A stretch of DNA of 64,000 nt from Myxococcales bacterium (lineage in GTDB: Bacteria; Myxococcota_A; Polyangia; Haliangiales; Haliangiaceae), in assembly GCA_016706545.1 (NCBI GenBank), contig JADJJK010000030.1:1-64000 (forward strand), written 5' to 3'. A program made the translations under genes and the position numbers. Under the pieces are notes generated by a model. It saw only the letters and a program-made list of their open reading frames with translations. It was not told the DNA's origin and made no database searches. The first letter of the stretch is position 1; each line of letters begins with the position of its first letter. Positions 49,624 to 59,900 of this stretch are shown in pieces.

Positions 49624-51087
49624 GTGTTGTCTGCTGGGTATCCGCCTGGAGCGTCCGCGCCGGCTCCTCTGGAGCTGCTGCAGGACGCGCACGCGCTGGT
49701 GATCGGCGTCTCGGGGTACCTCCACGTGCCGGCGCTGCCGCGCACCAGCGACGCGGAGGACATCGCCGCGGCCCTGGTGGATCCGCAGCTCTGCGCCTAC
49801 CACCCGGCCAAGGTCCGCACCGTGCTGGAGCACGAGGCCACCCGCGCTCGCCTGGTTGAAGAGCTGATCGGGCTGGCGCGACGCACCACCGCGGAGTCCA
49901 CCGTGCTCATCTACTTCTCGGGCCACGGCTGCACGGTGCCGGCGAGCAGCCAGTGCTTCCTCATGCCCGTGGACGCCAAGGCGCAGAGCCGCGCCGAGCT
50001 GGAGGCCACGACGATCTCGGGGACTGAGCTCTCGCGGCTGCTGCGCGAGATCCCGGCCGCCAGGCTCACCGTCATCCTGGACTGCTGCCGCGCCTCTGGC
50101 CTCGCTGATCCTTCGCTGGATCACGCGACCGGACCGCGTGGCGCATCGGGCGCGTCGGGCGCATCGGGCGCGCCGGGCGCATCGGGCGCGCCGGGCGCTG
50201 AGGCCATCCCCGGACAGGAGACCAAGGCCAGCGCTCAGCTCGCCGACGAGGTGACCTCGTCGGCGTCGTCGGCTTTGACGTCGGCCTCGGTCGCCGTGCT
50301 GGCCCGTGGCCGGGGCCGGGTGGTGATGGCAGCGTCGCGCCGCGATGGCTATTCGTACGTGCTGCCGGGGAGGCGCAATGGCCTGTTCACCGAGCTGCTG
50401 CTCGACGGGCTGCGCGGCCAGGCGCCGGGCATCGGTGGCGTCATCCGGGTGTGCGACCTCTATCACTACGTGCAGCAACAGGTGGTGGCTCGCCATCGCG
50501 CGCAGCGGCCGGTTTTTCGGGCCGAGCTCGAAGAGAACTACCCGCTGGCGCTGTACCGCGGCGGGGCCGCGCCGGCCCTGGTCTTGCCGCCGCCGCCTGA
50601 TGCCCTCCGCTACGATGCGTTCATCAGCTACTGCCGGAGCGACGCCGAGGACGAGGCCTGGGTCCACGACGTGCTGTTGCCCGCGCTGGAGTCGTACGGC
50701 CTTCGCCTGTGCCTGGAGGAGCGCGACCTCCGGCTCGGGCGCAACCGCATCAAGGAGCTGGAGCGCGCGGTGACCTCCAGCCGGTACACGCTGTGCGTGC
50801 TGACGCCCAGCTACCTGGCCGGCCCGTTCGAGACGCTGTGCTCCGAGCTGGCGCAGTTTCACGGGGTGGAGTCGCAGACCGTGCGCTTCTTGCCGCTCTT
50901 GCGGCGGCCGTGCCAGCCGCCGATGGCTGCGCGCATGCTGCAGCTCCTGGACGTCAGCGAGCCGGGGGCCAGCGAGCATGGCCCTGGCCGCCCGCGGTCG
51001 ATGACGCGGTCCGCGCCAGGCTCGCGCGTGCGCGCCGCGCTGGCGCGCCTGGCCGTCGCGCTGCGGGAGCCAGCAGACGAGCGCTGA
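49624..51087 (+). CDS. Caspase-like (C14) protease-TIR domain protein
   Basis: A 487-aa protein. Residues about 22-285 form a caspase/metacaspase-like domain: DAHALVIGVSGYLHVPAL, catalytic His101 in IYFSGHGC, and VILDCCRAS with catalytic Cys155. A linker of Ser/Gly/Ala repeats (residues 173-191) interrupts the domain just after the catalytic Cys. Residues about 329-460 are a TIR domain: RYDAFISYCRSDAEDEAWV, LCLEERDLRLGRNRI, LCVLTPSYLAG, and FETLCSELAQ, where Glu408 occupies the catalytic position of NAD-cleaving TIRs. It thus carries two potential death effectors in one chain, next to two STAND sensors. GTG 49624 is the first start; no SD is evident, so the start is uncertain. Confidence 0.85.
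   Translation: MLSAGYPPGASAPAPLELLQDAHALVIGVSGYLHVPALPRTSDAEDIAAALVDPQLCAYHPAKVRTVLEHEATRARLVEELIGLARRTTAESTVLIYFSGHGCTVPASSQCFLMPVDAKAQSRAELEATTISGTELSRLLREIPAARLTVILDCCRASGLADPSLDHATGPRGASGASGASGAPGASGAPGAEAIPGQETKASAQLADEVTSSASSALTSASVAVLARGRGRVVMAASRRDGYSYVLPGRRNGLFTELLLDGLRGQAPGIGGVIRVCDLYHYVQQQVVARHRAQRPVFRAELEENYPLALYRGGAAPALVLPPPPDALRYDAFISYCRSDAEDEAWVHDVLLPALESYGLRLCLEERDLRLGRNRIKELERAVTSSRYTLCVLTPSYLAGPFETLCSELAQFHGVESQTVRFLPLLRRPCQPPMAARMLQLLDVSEPGASEHGPGRPRSMTRSAPGSRVRAALARLAVALREPADER
50133..50201. repeat. 9-bp minisatellite inside the caspase-TIR gene
   Basis: About seven units of GGCGCATCG, GGCGCGTCG or GGCGCGCCG with a 9-bp period, encoding a GAS/GAP tripeptide linker between the catalytic Cys region and the rest of the caspase domain. 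Confidence 0.9.
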
Positions 51088-51130
51088 CTTCGCAGGGGAG
51101 CGCAGCCGGCGCGGGCGTGAGCTGGCCGGG

Positions 51131-52513
51131 TCAGTTGAGCCAGATCAGATATCGCAGCTTGCGCTCCAGCGTGTCACCGCCTAGATCGAGCTCGCGCTGG
51201 ATGCGCGCGAGGCGGCTCGGGAGCGGGGACGGCTTCATCTTGGCGGCGTAGCCGCTGCCGAGCACGCCGCGCAGCAGCGCTTCGAGCAGCGGCTGGAGCT
51301 TGGCTTTGTCTTTGCCGGCGTGATCGAGCTGCTCGAGGCGCACGAGGTCCAGCGTCACCGTCGTCGGCTCCCGCAGCAACGCGCCCAGGTCGAGGTAGGC
51401 GTCAGGCAAAAGCGCTGGCAGCTCGTCGTCCATCAGCCCCGCCAGCGCGCGCAGCGACAGCCCCTCCTCGCTGCGCAGCATCCGCCGCACGTCGCCAAGG
51501 ATGTCGGCCCACGTCTGGTACAGCGCCTGATCGACGGCAAGCGGCATGGCGTAGCTTCGCTGCCGCGGGTTTGGCACCCACTCGCGGTCGTCATCCGTCT
51601 CGGCCAGGTAGGCCGCGCGGCACCGGTCCGCGTGCGTGAGCCCCTCGAGGATCAGCCTGTGGGCGCGACGCACGCGGCCGGCGTCGCCCAGCGGGATGAT
51701 GAACTTCTCCAGCGAACCGCGGCGACCAAAGACCATCGGCAGCCGGTCAAGCTCTGCCCAGCGATACGCGAGGAGAAGCTCCATCGCCGCGCGCTGGAAG
51801 GCCACCATGGCGCGCGCCCACTCGGCGTCGCCGGTGTCGAAGCGGAACGTCGGCCGGCGTCGTGGATCTCCGGCTTCGAGCCGCCTGGTGCCGGTCCGTC
51901 TGCCGGCTCGTCCGTCGTCCTGTCCTGCCTGCTCGTCCTGTCCTGCCTGCTCGTCCTGTCCGTCGTACTCCAGCTCGAACAAGCGGCGGTCGCGGTCGTC
52001 CACCTCTCCGGACTGGTTCCAGTCATGTTCCCAGCACGCCAGGCACAGCTCCAGCGAGAAGTCGGCGGCGTTCGCGGCCACCGCGAGCTCGCCGTCCACC
52101 GCAGCCAGCGCGTCGGCGAAGTGCTGCCACGCCGCGCGGCCGGCCTCGTGATCGAGGTGACCCAGGCCGCGCGCCGCGTCCGTCGCGGCCTCGAGCTCGG
52201 TCGCCAACCGCTTGCCGGCCGCCTGGTAGCGGGTGATGGCGCGCACCACGGCGGCGCGGGCGTTGCCGCCGTCTCGCGCCAGCGTCTCTTCCGCGAGCGT
52301 GGCCGCCTGGTCGAAGCGGCTGGCGGCGAGCGCGGCGACCGCCGGCGCGGCGTCGGCAGCTCGTTCGGTCGGCGATCTGGCAGGTGGCGCGGCGCCGCCG
52401 CAGCCAAGGCAGAGCGCCGCCAGCGCCAGCAGGGCGGCGGCGAGCGCGGGGCAGACGCCGTCGCGCCGGGTGCGCGGTGGCAGGACGCGAGGCAAGTCGA
52501 TGGCGGGGCTCAC
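51131..52513 (-). CDS. Hypothetical lipoprotein with an EF-hand-like motif
   Basis: A 460-aa exported protein from GTG 52513. Signal peptide ALAAALLALAALCLGCGG with lipobox LGC. The mature part is helical and TPR-like (ALAASRFDQAATLAEETLARDGGNARAA). A CLACWEHDWNQSGEVDDRDRR segment resembles a single calcium-binding EF-hand loop (DWNQSGEVDDRD). A repeat gives DEQAGQ twice. Other conserved-looking parts are YRWAELDRLPMVFGRRGS and YLAETDDDREWVPNPRQRSY. No family recognised; similar proteins may be myxobacteria-specific. The start is uncertain because no SD is visible. Confidence 0.6.
   Translation of the reverse strand: MSPAIDLPRVLPPRTRRDGVCPALAAALLALAALCLGCGGAAPPARSPTERAADAAPAVAALAASRFDQAATLAEETLARDGGNARAAVVRAITRYQAAGKRLATELEAATDAARGLGHLDHEAGRAAWQHFADALAAVDGELAVAANAADFSLELCLACWEHDWNQSGEVDDRDRRLFELEYDGQDEQAGQDEQAGQDDGRAGRRTGTRRLEAGDPRRRPTFRFDTGDAEWARAMVAFQRAAMELLLAYRWAELDRLPMVFGRRGSLEKFIIPLGDAGRVRRAHRLILEGLTHADRCRAAYLAETDDDREWVPNPRQRSYAMPLAVDQALYQTWADILGDVRRMLRSEEGLSLRALAGLMDDELPALLPDAYLDLGALLREPTTVTLDLVRLEQLDHAGKDKAKLQPLLEALLRGVLGSGYAAKMKPSPLPSRLARIQRELDLGGDTLERKLRYLIWLN
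51915..51961. repeat. 18-bp tandem repeat in the lipoprotein gene
   Basis: TCGTCCTGTCCTGCCTGC at 51915-51932 is repeated at 51933-51950, with an 11-bp partial third copy. In the minus-strand frame it encodes DEQAGQ repeated after the EF-hand-like loop. The period is twice 9 bp. Confidence 0.9.
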
Positions 52514-52555
52514 GCCAGGAGCGTAGCTGACGCGGCGCCTGGATTCACATCCCAT

Positions 52556-52625
52556 CCATTCTATCCGTCCTATCCGTCTTATCCGTTCTATCTCCTATCG
52601 ATCCTATTCGTTCCATCCGCCCCAT
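52556..52625. repeat. 9-bp minisatellite across the S41 gene stop
   Basis: About eight degenerate units related to CTATCCGTC with a 9-bp period, starting in the intergenic gap and running through the stop codon at 52588 into the last codons of the S41 peptidase. It is distinctly AT-richer than its surroundings. Confidence 0.85.
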
Positions 52626-54147
52626 CCGTCACGATGCGGTTCTGGCGCCACAGCGGCTTGGGCGTCACCCCGTCGACCGCGGACAGGTCGCTGTGGCCTG
52701 GCAGCGCTGGGCGCGCGATGGTCTGGTTTGGGCAGGCGCCGGTGCTCAGATAGGAGAGCGCCGCCGCCAGCCGGCGCTCGGCGGGATCTCCCAGATCGTG
52801 CGTGAAGTCGTCTGGCACCACGCAGCCTGGCACGCCTGACTCGCCGGCGCCGGCCGGGACGAAGCCATCGGCGTAGTCGCCGTAGCCCTTGTGGTTGATG
52901 CCCTGAAACTGGATCGCGAAGTAGGTGGTGCCGCAGTTGTCCTGCGGGTAGAAGCCATAGGGCTTGCCGCAGGTGGTGGCGCCGATCTGGATCACCTGCA
53001 CATCGATGCCGCGCAGGCCGTTTATCACCGACTCGCTGGCCGAGCAGGTGCCAGGGCCGGTGATCACCACCACGCGCGGGAGCCCCAGCACGGGCAGCAC
53101 CCGGCCAGCCGGCAACGACAGGCCCACCGCAGCGGACAAGAACGGCCGTGGCGCCAGGCGCTGGCCGCTGAACGGATCGATGGTCTGGTGGCGGTCGTTG
53201 TACGTCAGGGTCTCGAAGGCCTTGCCGATGGTCGGGTTCGGGCCCGCGATCATGTACGCCAGCTCGGACGCGATGGCCAGGTACCCGCCGCCGTTGTAGC
53301 GCAGGTCGAGCACCAGGTCGTCGACGCTCTGCTCGCGGAGAAGCGAGATGGCGCTGGCGAGCCCGGCCTCCGCGGTGGCGATGTGATCATTGAAGGTCAT
53401 GTACCCGATCTTGCGGGTGCCGCTGGGGATCACCTTGACGTTCTGCACCGGCGAGTTGATGATGCTCGCGGAAGACATGGTGACGGAGCGGCTCGCGCTG
53501 GCGCCGGGGTCCTTGACCACGAAGGTGTGCGCCTGGCCAAGCGCTTCCGGAAACAGGCCGCCGTTGAGCGTGGCGATGTCGGTGCCGCGCTCCACGTCCA
53601 CGCCATCCACCGTCAGCACCTTGGTGCCGCGGCGGATCCCGCCTTGCGCCGCTGGTGAGCTTGGCTCCACGTACGCGGCGACGATCTCGCGTGGCGGGCG
53701 GGAGGACAGCAGCGTCCACTGCACCCCGTAGCCGGCCTCGATCCCTGACTGGGACAGCGCGACCCACTCCTCGGTGGAGTAGGTGAAATGGAACTGATCC
53801 TTGGCCTTGCCCGAGGGCGTGATCGCCTGCGTCTTGAGCGCGTTGAAGTAGTCGAGCGCGGTGGGATACCCGCTGGGATCGAGATCTGGAACCTCCGAAT
53901 ACCAGAGATAGAGATCATCAATCCACGCGCGCAAGAAGCGCTTCTCATGGTCCACGCTGCCCTTGGTGTCGGCGTAGGGCTCGTTGGTCAACGGATCTGT
54001 TCCGGTGCGCGGCAGCTCGCATTTCGCGCCGTACTCGGTGAAGTAGTTGCGCTCGTCGTTGTCACCACAGGCGATGAGCGCGGTCAGCGACAGCGCCGCG
54101 ACAAGTGACAGAGCTGGCAAACGTCGAAGGGATGGTGTGGCGCGCAT
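52588..54147 (-). CDS. S41 family (C-terminal processing) peptidase, lipoprotein
   Basis: A 519-aa exported protease. Lipoprotein signal peptide ends LTALIACGD. An N-terminal helical region (DHEKRFLRAWIDDLYLWYSEVPDLDPSGYPT) is followed by a PDZ domain (VEPSSPAAQGGIRRGTKVLTVDGVDV) and the S41 catalytic domain: VDDLVLDLRYNGGGYLAIASELAYMI, RVVVITGPGTCSASESVINGLRG with the nucleophile Ser after TCS, and GATTCGKPYGF. C-terminal processing peptidases trim envelope proteins; this lipid-anchored form may do so at the outer membrane or degrade prey protein. Its last residues (DGADGTNRIDRR) come from a 9-bp repeat that crosses the stop codon. Confidence 0.9.
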   Translation of the reverse strand: MRATPSLRRLPALSLVAALSLTALIACGDNDERNYFTEYGAKCELPRTGTDPLTNEPYADTKGSVDHEKRFLRAWIDDLYLWYSEVPDLDPSGYPTALDYFNALKTQAITPSGKAKDQFHFTYSTEEWVALSQSGIEAGYGVQWTLLSSRPPREIVAAYVEPSSPAAQGGIRRGTKVLTVDGVDVERGTDIATLNGGLFPEALGQAHTFVVKDPGASASRSVTMSSASIINSPVQNVKVIPSGTRKIGYMTFNDHIATAEAGLASAISLLREQSVDDLVLDLRYNGGGYLAIASELAYMIAGPNPTIGKAFETLTYNDRHQTIDPFSGQRLAPRPFLSAAVGLSLPAGRVLPVLGLPRVVVITGPGTCSASESVINGLRGIDVQVIQIGATTCGKPYGFYPQDNCGTTYFAIQFQGINHKGYGDYADGFVPAGAGESGVPGCVVPDDFTHDLGDPAERRLAAALSYLSTGACPNQTIARPALPGHSDLSAVDGVTPKPLWRQNRIVTDGADGTNRIDRR

Positions 54148-54318
54148 GAGCGTCTGCGCAGCATAGCTCGGACCTCTCTCGCTGTGCAGCCTGGGCCCTC
54201 ACAGTTGGTCACACCCGGTCGCGCCTGGGCGCCTCGAGGGTGGCGCGGGTCACAGGCGGCTGCGTGTCAGCGGGTGCCGGCTGCGGAGCGGGCGCCTCAC
54301 GGTGCGACCTTGGTCGCG

Positions 54319-54738
54319 TCATTCCAGCAGGGAAGGCTCTGCCACCAGCAGATACCCGGCCACCGGGATGCCGACGGCCAGGAACGCCGCGATCCATTGA
54401 ACCTGACGCCCATCCACCCAGTTGCCAAGCGGATTGCCAAGCACCAGCGCCCAGGCGAGAAACGCGCAGCTACGCAGCACGTATTGCCGCCAGTCGTGAG
54501 GCAGGCCGCAGCCTCTGGCGTCGTGCCAGAGGCTCATCACCACGACCACCAGCCCGGCGATGGTCGCCGCCAGGTGCCAGTACAGGTGGCGACCGCACAA
54601 GGCGATCACCGCAGGGTAGAACAGGAGGACATCGCTTGGCAGGAGCTTGAGCAAGCGATCTACCCTGGTCTCGACGAGCCGGGGCGGTAGGGGGGAGCGA
54701 CCCAGGGGTCCGTCTGCGGGGAGGAGCGTGATGGGCAT
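54319..54738 (-). CDS. Hypothetical small membrane protein, 139 aa
   Basis: Begins MPITLLPADGPLGRSPLPPRLVE, followed by VDRLLKLLPSDVLLFYPAVIALCGRHLYW, and has about four TM helices (DVLLFYPAVIALC, LAATIAGLVVVVMSLW, YVLRSCAFLAWALVLGNPL, IAAFLAVGIPVAGYLLVA). The start at ATG 54738 was preferred over a long upstream extension that consists of Thr/Ala repeats read from the opposite strand of the minisatellite at 55202. No family recognised; hydrophobic profile and codon use support coding. Confidence 0.65.
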   Translation of the reverse strand: MPITLLPADGPLGRSPLPPRLVETRVDRLLKLLPSDVLLFYPAVIALCGRHLYWHLAATIAGLVVVVMSLWHDARGCGLPHDWRQYVLRSCAFLAWALVLGNPLGNWVDGRQVQWIAAFLAVGIPVAGYLLVAEPSLLE

Positions 54739-55195
54739 GGGATACCAGCGGTTCGAGCTCGGTGGTGGCCAGCAAGGTCGGCGCGAGACGCCAGCGGTGG
54801 GAACGGACCGCTTCGCGCCGATGCGTTGGGTTGTGCAAGGGTGATGCCGTGCAGCCGCGATCTCTGGCTGTGGCAGAACCACGCAGATGGCTACACCAAG
54901 TGCGCGTTCGTGACCCCGTCCGCTGGGAGCGTGGACGGGACGGCTACCGGGCCAGTGAACGCGAGCGAGCGCGCGCAGCGGGAACCCGTGGTGGAAGTCC
55001 TGAGCGGCGTCAGGCTGTGCGCATGAGCGGTTGCGCATGCGCACGAGCGGTTCACGGCGTTTGACGCGGCGCCGCAACGCCCGGGTGGCCCTGGCTGCAT
55101 GAGCCCTGGAGCAAGCATGGCGGTGCCCGAGCGCCCTTGTTCCTCGCGCGGCCTTCCTGCGCCGTGACGGCGCGCTCGCCTCCCCGTGCTCCTCG
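54739..55195. other. Intergenic region without a recognisable gene
   Basis: About 460 bp between the small membrane protein gene and the sigma-54 activator. Several open frames exist on both strands but none shows family motifs, a good start signal or conserved composition. A short repeat CGAGCGGTT/TGAGCGGTT near 55023-55053 is the only structure seen. It may be the remains of a lost gene. Confidence 0.4.
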
Positions 55196-56821
<1,626 letters not shown>

Positions 56822-56824
56822 CCA

Positions 56825-56839
56825 CTACAGTAATTGTAG
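56825..56839. promoter_or_regulatory. Inverted repeat in the divergent sigma-54 activator/kinase promoter region
   Basis: CTACA (56825-56829) and TGTAG (56835-56839) flank GTAAT immediately upstream of the activator GTG. Flanking CCACT and AAGTGG extend the symmetry imperfectly. Possible operator for autoregulation. Confidence 0.4.
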
Positions 56840-56995
56840 GGAAGTGGGGCATCAGCGGACAACCTTGTGTTCGTCATCCAAGGTTGCCCGGGGCCCTCGG
56901 GCCGCCGGTCGCGCATCACCGGTTTTCACGAGCCGTATTGCGTGTCGCTGGTAGAAGACCGTACAGTACGGAATCCCTTCGTAGGTGGTGGCGAG

Positions 56996-59900
56996 ATGGA
57001 GAGGACGCACGAAGAGAACGCGGCAGCTCACGATGGTGATCCTCCGGAGGATGGGGAGAAGACCGCCGATCCGCCGGCTGACCGGGAGGCCCCCGGCAAC
57101 GGCAACATCGGCGCCCCCCCGGACGGCGCAGACGACGAAGACGACGAAGACGACGAAGACGGCCCTGACGGCGTAGACGACGAGGACGGCGCAGACAGCG
57201 CGGCAGTGGACCGCACCTTCACGCTGAACGCGCCCGACGCCCTTCGCCCCCACGCCGGGCTGCAGGAGCCGGCCGCGGGCACCGTCATCGGCAACTACCA
57301 GATCCGGAACGTGCTCGGCAGGGGCGGCTCCGGCGTGGTGATGCTGGCGCGCGAGAAGAACCTCAATCGCTCGGCGGCGCTCAAGCTCATCGCCAAGGGC
57401 CCACACTCTGCGCGGTTCATGACGGAGGCGCGCATCATCGCGATGCTGCACCATCCAAACATCGTCAATCTTTGGGACTACGGCGAAGACGGAGGGCTGC
57501 TCTATCTCGCGCTGCAATACGTGGAGGGCACCACGCTGCAGGAGCGGATGCGCGAAGCAGCCATGGCACCAGATGAGTGCTTCCGGGTGCTGCGCGATAT
57601 CGCCGACGCGCTGGAGCACGCCCACGCCAACAACGTCGTCCACTGTGACCTCAAGCCCAGCAACGTCATGATCGGGCGAGATGGCTGTGTGCGGGTGGTG
57701 GACTTTGGCATCGCCCAGACCGAGAGCGCGGGGGCGGCAGGCGGAACTCCAGACTGGATGGCGCCGGAGCAGGCGCGGCGCCCAGCGGTCGCGGCGTTGA
57801 CCGACCGGGTGGACACCTGGGCGCTCGGCTTGCTGGCCTATCAGCTCCTCACCGGCGAGCACGCGCTCGGGGCCACCGCCGCCGAGCGGCGCGCGCTCCT
57901 CCTCGATGACTCGCGAGAGCCGGAGCTGTGCATGCCGAGCAGCACGCCGCCGTTGATCCTTGATCTGGTAGCGCGCGCGCTCCGGCGCACCCCGGAGCTC
58001 CGCCCGAGCATGGCCGAGTGCAAGCGCGTGCTCGGCGAGGTCATCGACGGGCGCGGCGAGGGCTTCTTCGAGGACGGTCCGTACCCTGGGATCTCGCCGT
58101 TCGACGAGGAGCGCGCGCGCTTCTTCTTCGGGCGCGATGATGAGGTGAACGCTTTTCTGGATCGCCTGCGGCACGTGCCGTGCTTGCCGATCGGTGGGCC
58201 ATCCGGGGTCGGCAAATCTTCGTTCTTGCACGCGGGGGTGGTGCCGCGCCTGCGCGCGCGCGAGCGGTGGCTCGTCTTGTCGGTGCGGCCCGGCGACGAC
58301 CCGGTCGGCGCGCTGGCGCGTGAGCTGGTGCGCGCGGCCGCGCCCATCACCGGCCCTGGCGCTGGGCTGGAGGTGCAGCGCCAGCAGATGCGAGAGCTGC
58401 GGGCGGATCTGCTGGAGACGCCGGCCTTGCTCGCCGGGCGTCTGGCCACGCTGGCCGCGCTGCATCGGGCGAGAGTGCTCCTGGCGGTGGACCAGCTCGA
58501 GGAGGCGTTCACGCAGTGTACGTCGGCGCACGAGCGCGGCCAGTTTCTCACCATGCTGCTCGACGCGGTGGACCATCCAAGCGATCCGATGCGGATCGTG
58601 TTCACGGTGCGCGATGACCACGTCGGCAAGCTGCCGGTGCGCGAGGTGTACATGCTGCCGCCCCTCCGGCTGTCACACCTGCGCCGCACCATCGTCGAGC
58701 CGCTGGGGCGCTGTCAGTACAAGTTCGATGACCCAGCGGTGGTGGATGATCTGATCCGGGAGGCCGGCGCCTCGAGCAGCGCGGATCTCCCGCTCTTGCA
58801 GTTCGCCTGCCGCATGCTCTGGGATGGACGCGATCGCGCGACGCGCACGCTGCTTCGCAGCACCTACAACGAGATGGGCGGGGTGGCAGGAGCGCTGGCG
58901 CGCTACGCAGATCGAGCGGTGTCCGCGCTCAACGAGCACGATGGTCGCACCGCGCGCGCGCTGCTGCTCCAGCTCGTCTCTGGCGCCACGCGCCGAACGG
59001 TGCCACGCGAGCGCCTGCTCGAGCTCGTGGGAGGGGAGGCCGGTCCGCTGATCGACCGCTTGCTGGCGGCGCGGCTCCTGGTGCAGCGCACGGAGGAGGA
59101 CGCCCAGGGCCCGGTGATCGAGATCGCGCATGAGTCGCTGCTGCACAAGTGGGGGCAGCTCAGCCGCTGGCTTCGGGAGTCGCAAGCGGAGCGGCAGTTC
59201 CTTGACAAGCTCGATGAGGACGCCTCCCTGTGGGAGAAGCGCGGCAAGCTCGAGGCTGACACGTACCGTCGAGATCAGCTGGTGGGGACGCGGCAGGTTC
59301 AGCGCGAGCTTGGCGTCACGCTCTCCGAGCGCCTGGAGGGCTTCGTCGCGGCCGGCGAGGCGCGGGTGCGCGCCGGGCGGCGACGACGACGGATCCGGAT
59401 CCTCGCCGCGCTGGCGGTGCTCCTCTTGACCTCCATCCCGCTCCTGGTGGCGGTGGTGCGCTACCTGGCGCGCGAGGCGCTGATCGACGTCAACGCCGGC
59501 ACGGTGGAGCTGGCGATCACCGCCTATGACTGGGTGGAGGGGCGCCCTCGGCCGGTGCCGATCGGGGAGCTTCCGGAGCTGACGGTGCGGCTCTTTGGCG
59601 CTCGGCAAGGCGGCCAGCGGACCACCCAGGATCTCGAGGAGCCCGGAGAGCCGCTGCCGGTCGAGATGATCCGGATCGAGCGCGAGCCCGGGGACCTGCT
59701 GACGCGCGTCGACCGGGTGACCGCGCCGGGCGGTCTGGTGTTCCTGGAGATCACCGGGAGGGGACGCCGCGGGCAGTCCTGCGCCGCGTCGTGGATCCGC
59801 CTGCAGGCGTTCCCGGGGTACGGTGGCAAGCGCAGGATCCCGCGCTGGAACCTGGAGGTCCCCACCTGCCAGAGCAGCGCCGCTGACATGGTGGAGATCG

